A program made the translations under genes and the position numbers. 64,000 bases of DNA from Mactromeris polynyma (Eukaryota > Mollusca > Bivalvia > Venerida > Mactridae). Below are positions 62,570 through 64,000 of this stretch, piece after piece. Positions within the stretch are counted from its first letter, which is position 1. The number at the start of each line of letters is the position of its first letter. A model generated the notes under the pieces. It made no database searches and had not been told where the DNA came from. It worked only from the letters and a program-made list of their open reading frames with translations. The stretch covers positions 1,798,001 to 1,862,000 of the forward strand of contig JASFXZ010000037.1 of assembly GCA_032209605.1 (NCBI GenBank), read 5' to 3'.

Positions 62570-63290
62570 TTTTTAAATGACACACCAGTAGAGAAAGTAA
62601 TACCTAGATATGTTAAATAATTTTCTATCTCTTGTTCTCGGTCGTTGTAAAAGAAGTTCAAATAGTGTCTCAGGGGTCCCGCTTTCCTACACACCATATC
62701 TTTAGTTTTGTTAACGTTGACAACTAGTTTCCACTTCTGACAATAATCATTCTAAGTATTTAAACCAGACTGTAAGCTATATTCGTCCTCAGCGAATAAA
62801 ACGATATCATCTGCATATAATAATAAACATATCTTCAGTGTATCTAGACTGACTCCGTTAAAACCATTAGTACATAAGTATTCTTCAAGGTCATTGATAC
62901 ATAAGGCAAACATAAATGGTAATAGACAATCGCCTTGACGAACGCCCAAGTAACATTCAAAACTTAAACAATTCCTATTTTAACACGATATTTCACATTT
63001 AAATACAGAGACCTAATTACATTCAATTTTTTTCCTCTGATGCCATATTTAATTAGTTTATAAAATATATTTTCTCTACCAAGTAGATCAAACGCTTTTG
63101 TATAATCTTTAAAACAAACGAATAATTTCTTATAATTATTCAAGAGAAGGTTATTACACCAGGAAAAACGAAACTGTTGTCCAATACGTTTCCGAAATCC
63201 CGCTTGCGCTTCCGTATAAAAAATATTGTCCGGCACATGTGGTTAATCTGTTATTAAGAATTCGCGTAAATGATTTACCAATAAAATATA
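62570..63290 (-). pseudogene. Non-LTR retrotransposon reverse transcriptase fragment
   Basis: On the minus strand, reverse transcriptase motifs appear in order: FTRILNNRLT (about 63,250), EAQAGFRKR, DYTKAFDLLGRENIFYKL, GVRQGDCLLPFMFALCINDL (about 62,890-62,947), the catalytic LLLYADDIVLFAED (about 62,780-62,820), then QKWKLVVNVNKTKDMVCR and YLGITFSTG of the thumb region (about 62,590-62,740). The frame changes near 63,210 and near 62,955, and a TAG lies near 62,755. Neither endonuclease nor 3' end is visible, so it is a dead internal piece of a LINE. The clade is not assigned. Confidence 0.88.
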
Positions 63291-63294
63291 AATT

Positions 63295-63719
63295 ATTCAC
63301 CCGACATAGACTCTCTAGTGAATCCAATTAACAAAATAAAATGAATGTACATTGACAATTAACAATTTGAAAGTTGATATAAAACATTGGATTGATATAG
63401 TCGCTTGATTGTAAACATATAAAATATTTTGCAATTTTATTTGAATGTTTGGAGTGTACTGAATTGCTTAATGTTTGCAGTTATTTTATTCCAAACATTA
63501 GTGATAAGATTAGCAATTTACTTGTTTTTGGTTTTTTAATAATCCTGAATGAGACGGTTATTTGATTTCATTGGTGATATTAAATTGACTTCTGGTCATT
63601 TTATCGGATTCAAGTTTAGCTGAACGAACGTTTTTATTAGATTGGTTTATAGTATAATCTTTTAAGTTTCGCCACTCATAGCTGGAGTTTTATTAATTTT
63701 TTATGATCGTAAAAATAGA
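63295..63719. other. Gene-free stretch
   Basis: AT-rich sequence without a recognised feature between the retroelement fragment and the smORF. It could contain the promoter and 5' UTR of the latter. Confidence 0.3.
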
Positions 63720-63848
63720 ATGGCAAGAAACAAACAGTCAATCACTAAACAGGTAACCATGGAAGCTCTATATAATGCTTGCCTGAGTATTGCTGGTCTC
63801 ATTGTTGGTGCAGGGTACCTGATGGTAATATTTAACAGCTCCAAGTGA
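63720..63848 (+). CDS. Possible 42-residue single-pass membrane smORF
   Basis: ATG at 63,720 opens 42 codons to TGA at 63,846. A basic start (MARNKQSITKQ) is followed by one hydrophobic segment (ACLSIAGLIVGAGYLMVIF) and a polar end (NSSK), the layout of a short tail-anchored or single-pass membrane protein. A second in-frame ATG is at 63,759. A CAG|GTAACC donor-like site lies inside the frame (after codon 11), so it might instead be an exon boundary. I do not recognise the family; chance is possible for a frame this short. Confidence 0.35.
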   Translation: MARNKQSITKQVTMEALYNACLSIAGLIVGAGYLMVIFNSSK

Positions 63849-64000
63849 AAGAAAGACAAGAACAGGACTATGGATCTTCCTTTAAGTAAGTTTGATAGAA
63901 AGTGTTTCTGATGCGATGTACTTTATTTGACAACTAGTACTCGTCAGATACAGCATGGAAGCTATCACTCATCAGTGTAATGTCTTTGCGTAATTTGAAT

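Overview
This looks like non-genic nuclear DNA from an invertebrate animal, most likely a mollusc and plausibly a bivalve. It is AT-rich, has no bacterial-style gene packing, carries spliced exons with GT/AG boundaries and tRNA-derived SINE-like pieces, and holds Tc1, Harbinger and non-LTR retroelement remains beside many minisatellites. The taxon is inferred from repeat style, not proven.

Layout. 1-15,260 is a nest of one repeat family. It contains a long inverted repeat (4,127-5,240), a run of composite units (5,260-11,640) that each carry tRNA-like promoter boxes and an exact 14-bp palindrome CTGCAGCGCTGCAG, a long hairpin (9,757-9,918), a 47-bp minisatellite, and a further family copy split by a nearly intact Tc1 transposon (13,557-15,052). 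15,260-27,750 is mostly empty, with pogo-like MITEs, SINE heads, a 2.6-kb array of 70-bp units and a Tc1 relic.

27,750-58,620 is the most informative part: a direct segmental duplication. Copy A (27,750-38,850) contains a small spliced gene predicted to encode a secreted or GPI-anchored Ly6/uPAR (three-finger) protein with a Ser/Thr/Pro-rich stalk. Copy B (39,950-58,620) holds a decayed paralogue with several independent lesions. In copy B a 35-bp minisatellite of about 173 units has grown exactly across the exon-intron junction of the stalk exon, so every unit carries a copy of the 5' splice donor. Other arrays (28, 74 and 79 bp) are also present in only one duplicate, so the pair records minisatellite births after duplication. 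Copy B was also hit by a Harbinger element (48,109-49,932) and a tRNA-like SINE.

Beyond 58,620 lie a 37-bp array, a short microsatellite, a broken non-LTR reverse transcriptase and a 42-codon membrane smORF. The only gene that looks functional is the Ly6-like gene of copy A. No prokaryotic system, CRISPR array or operon is present.
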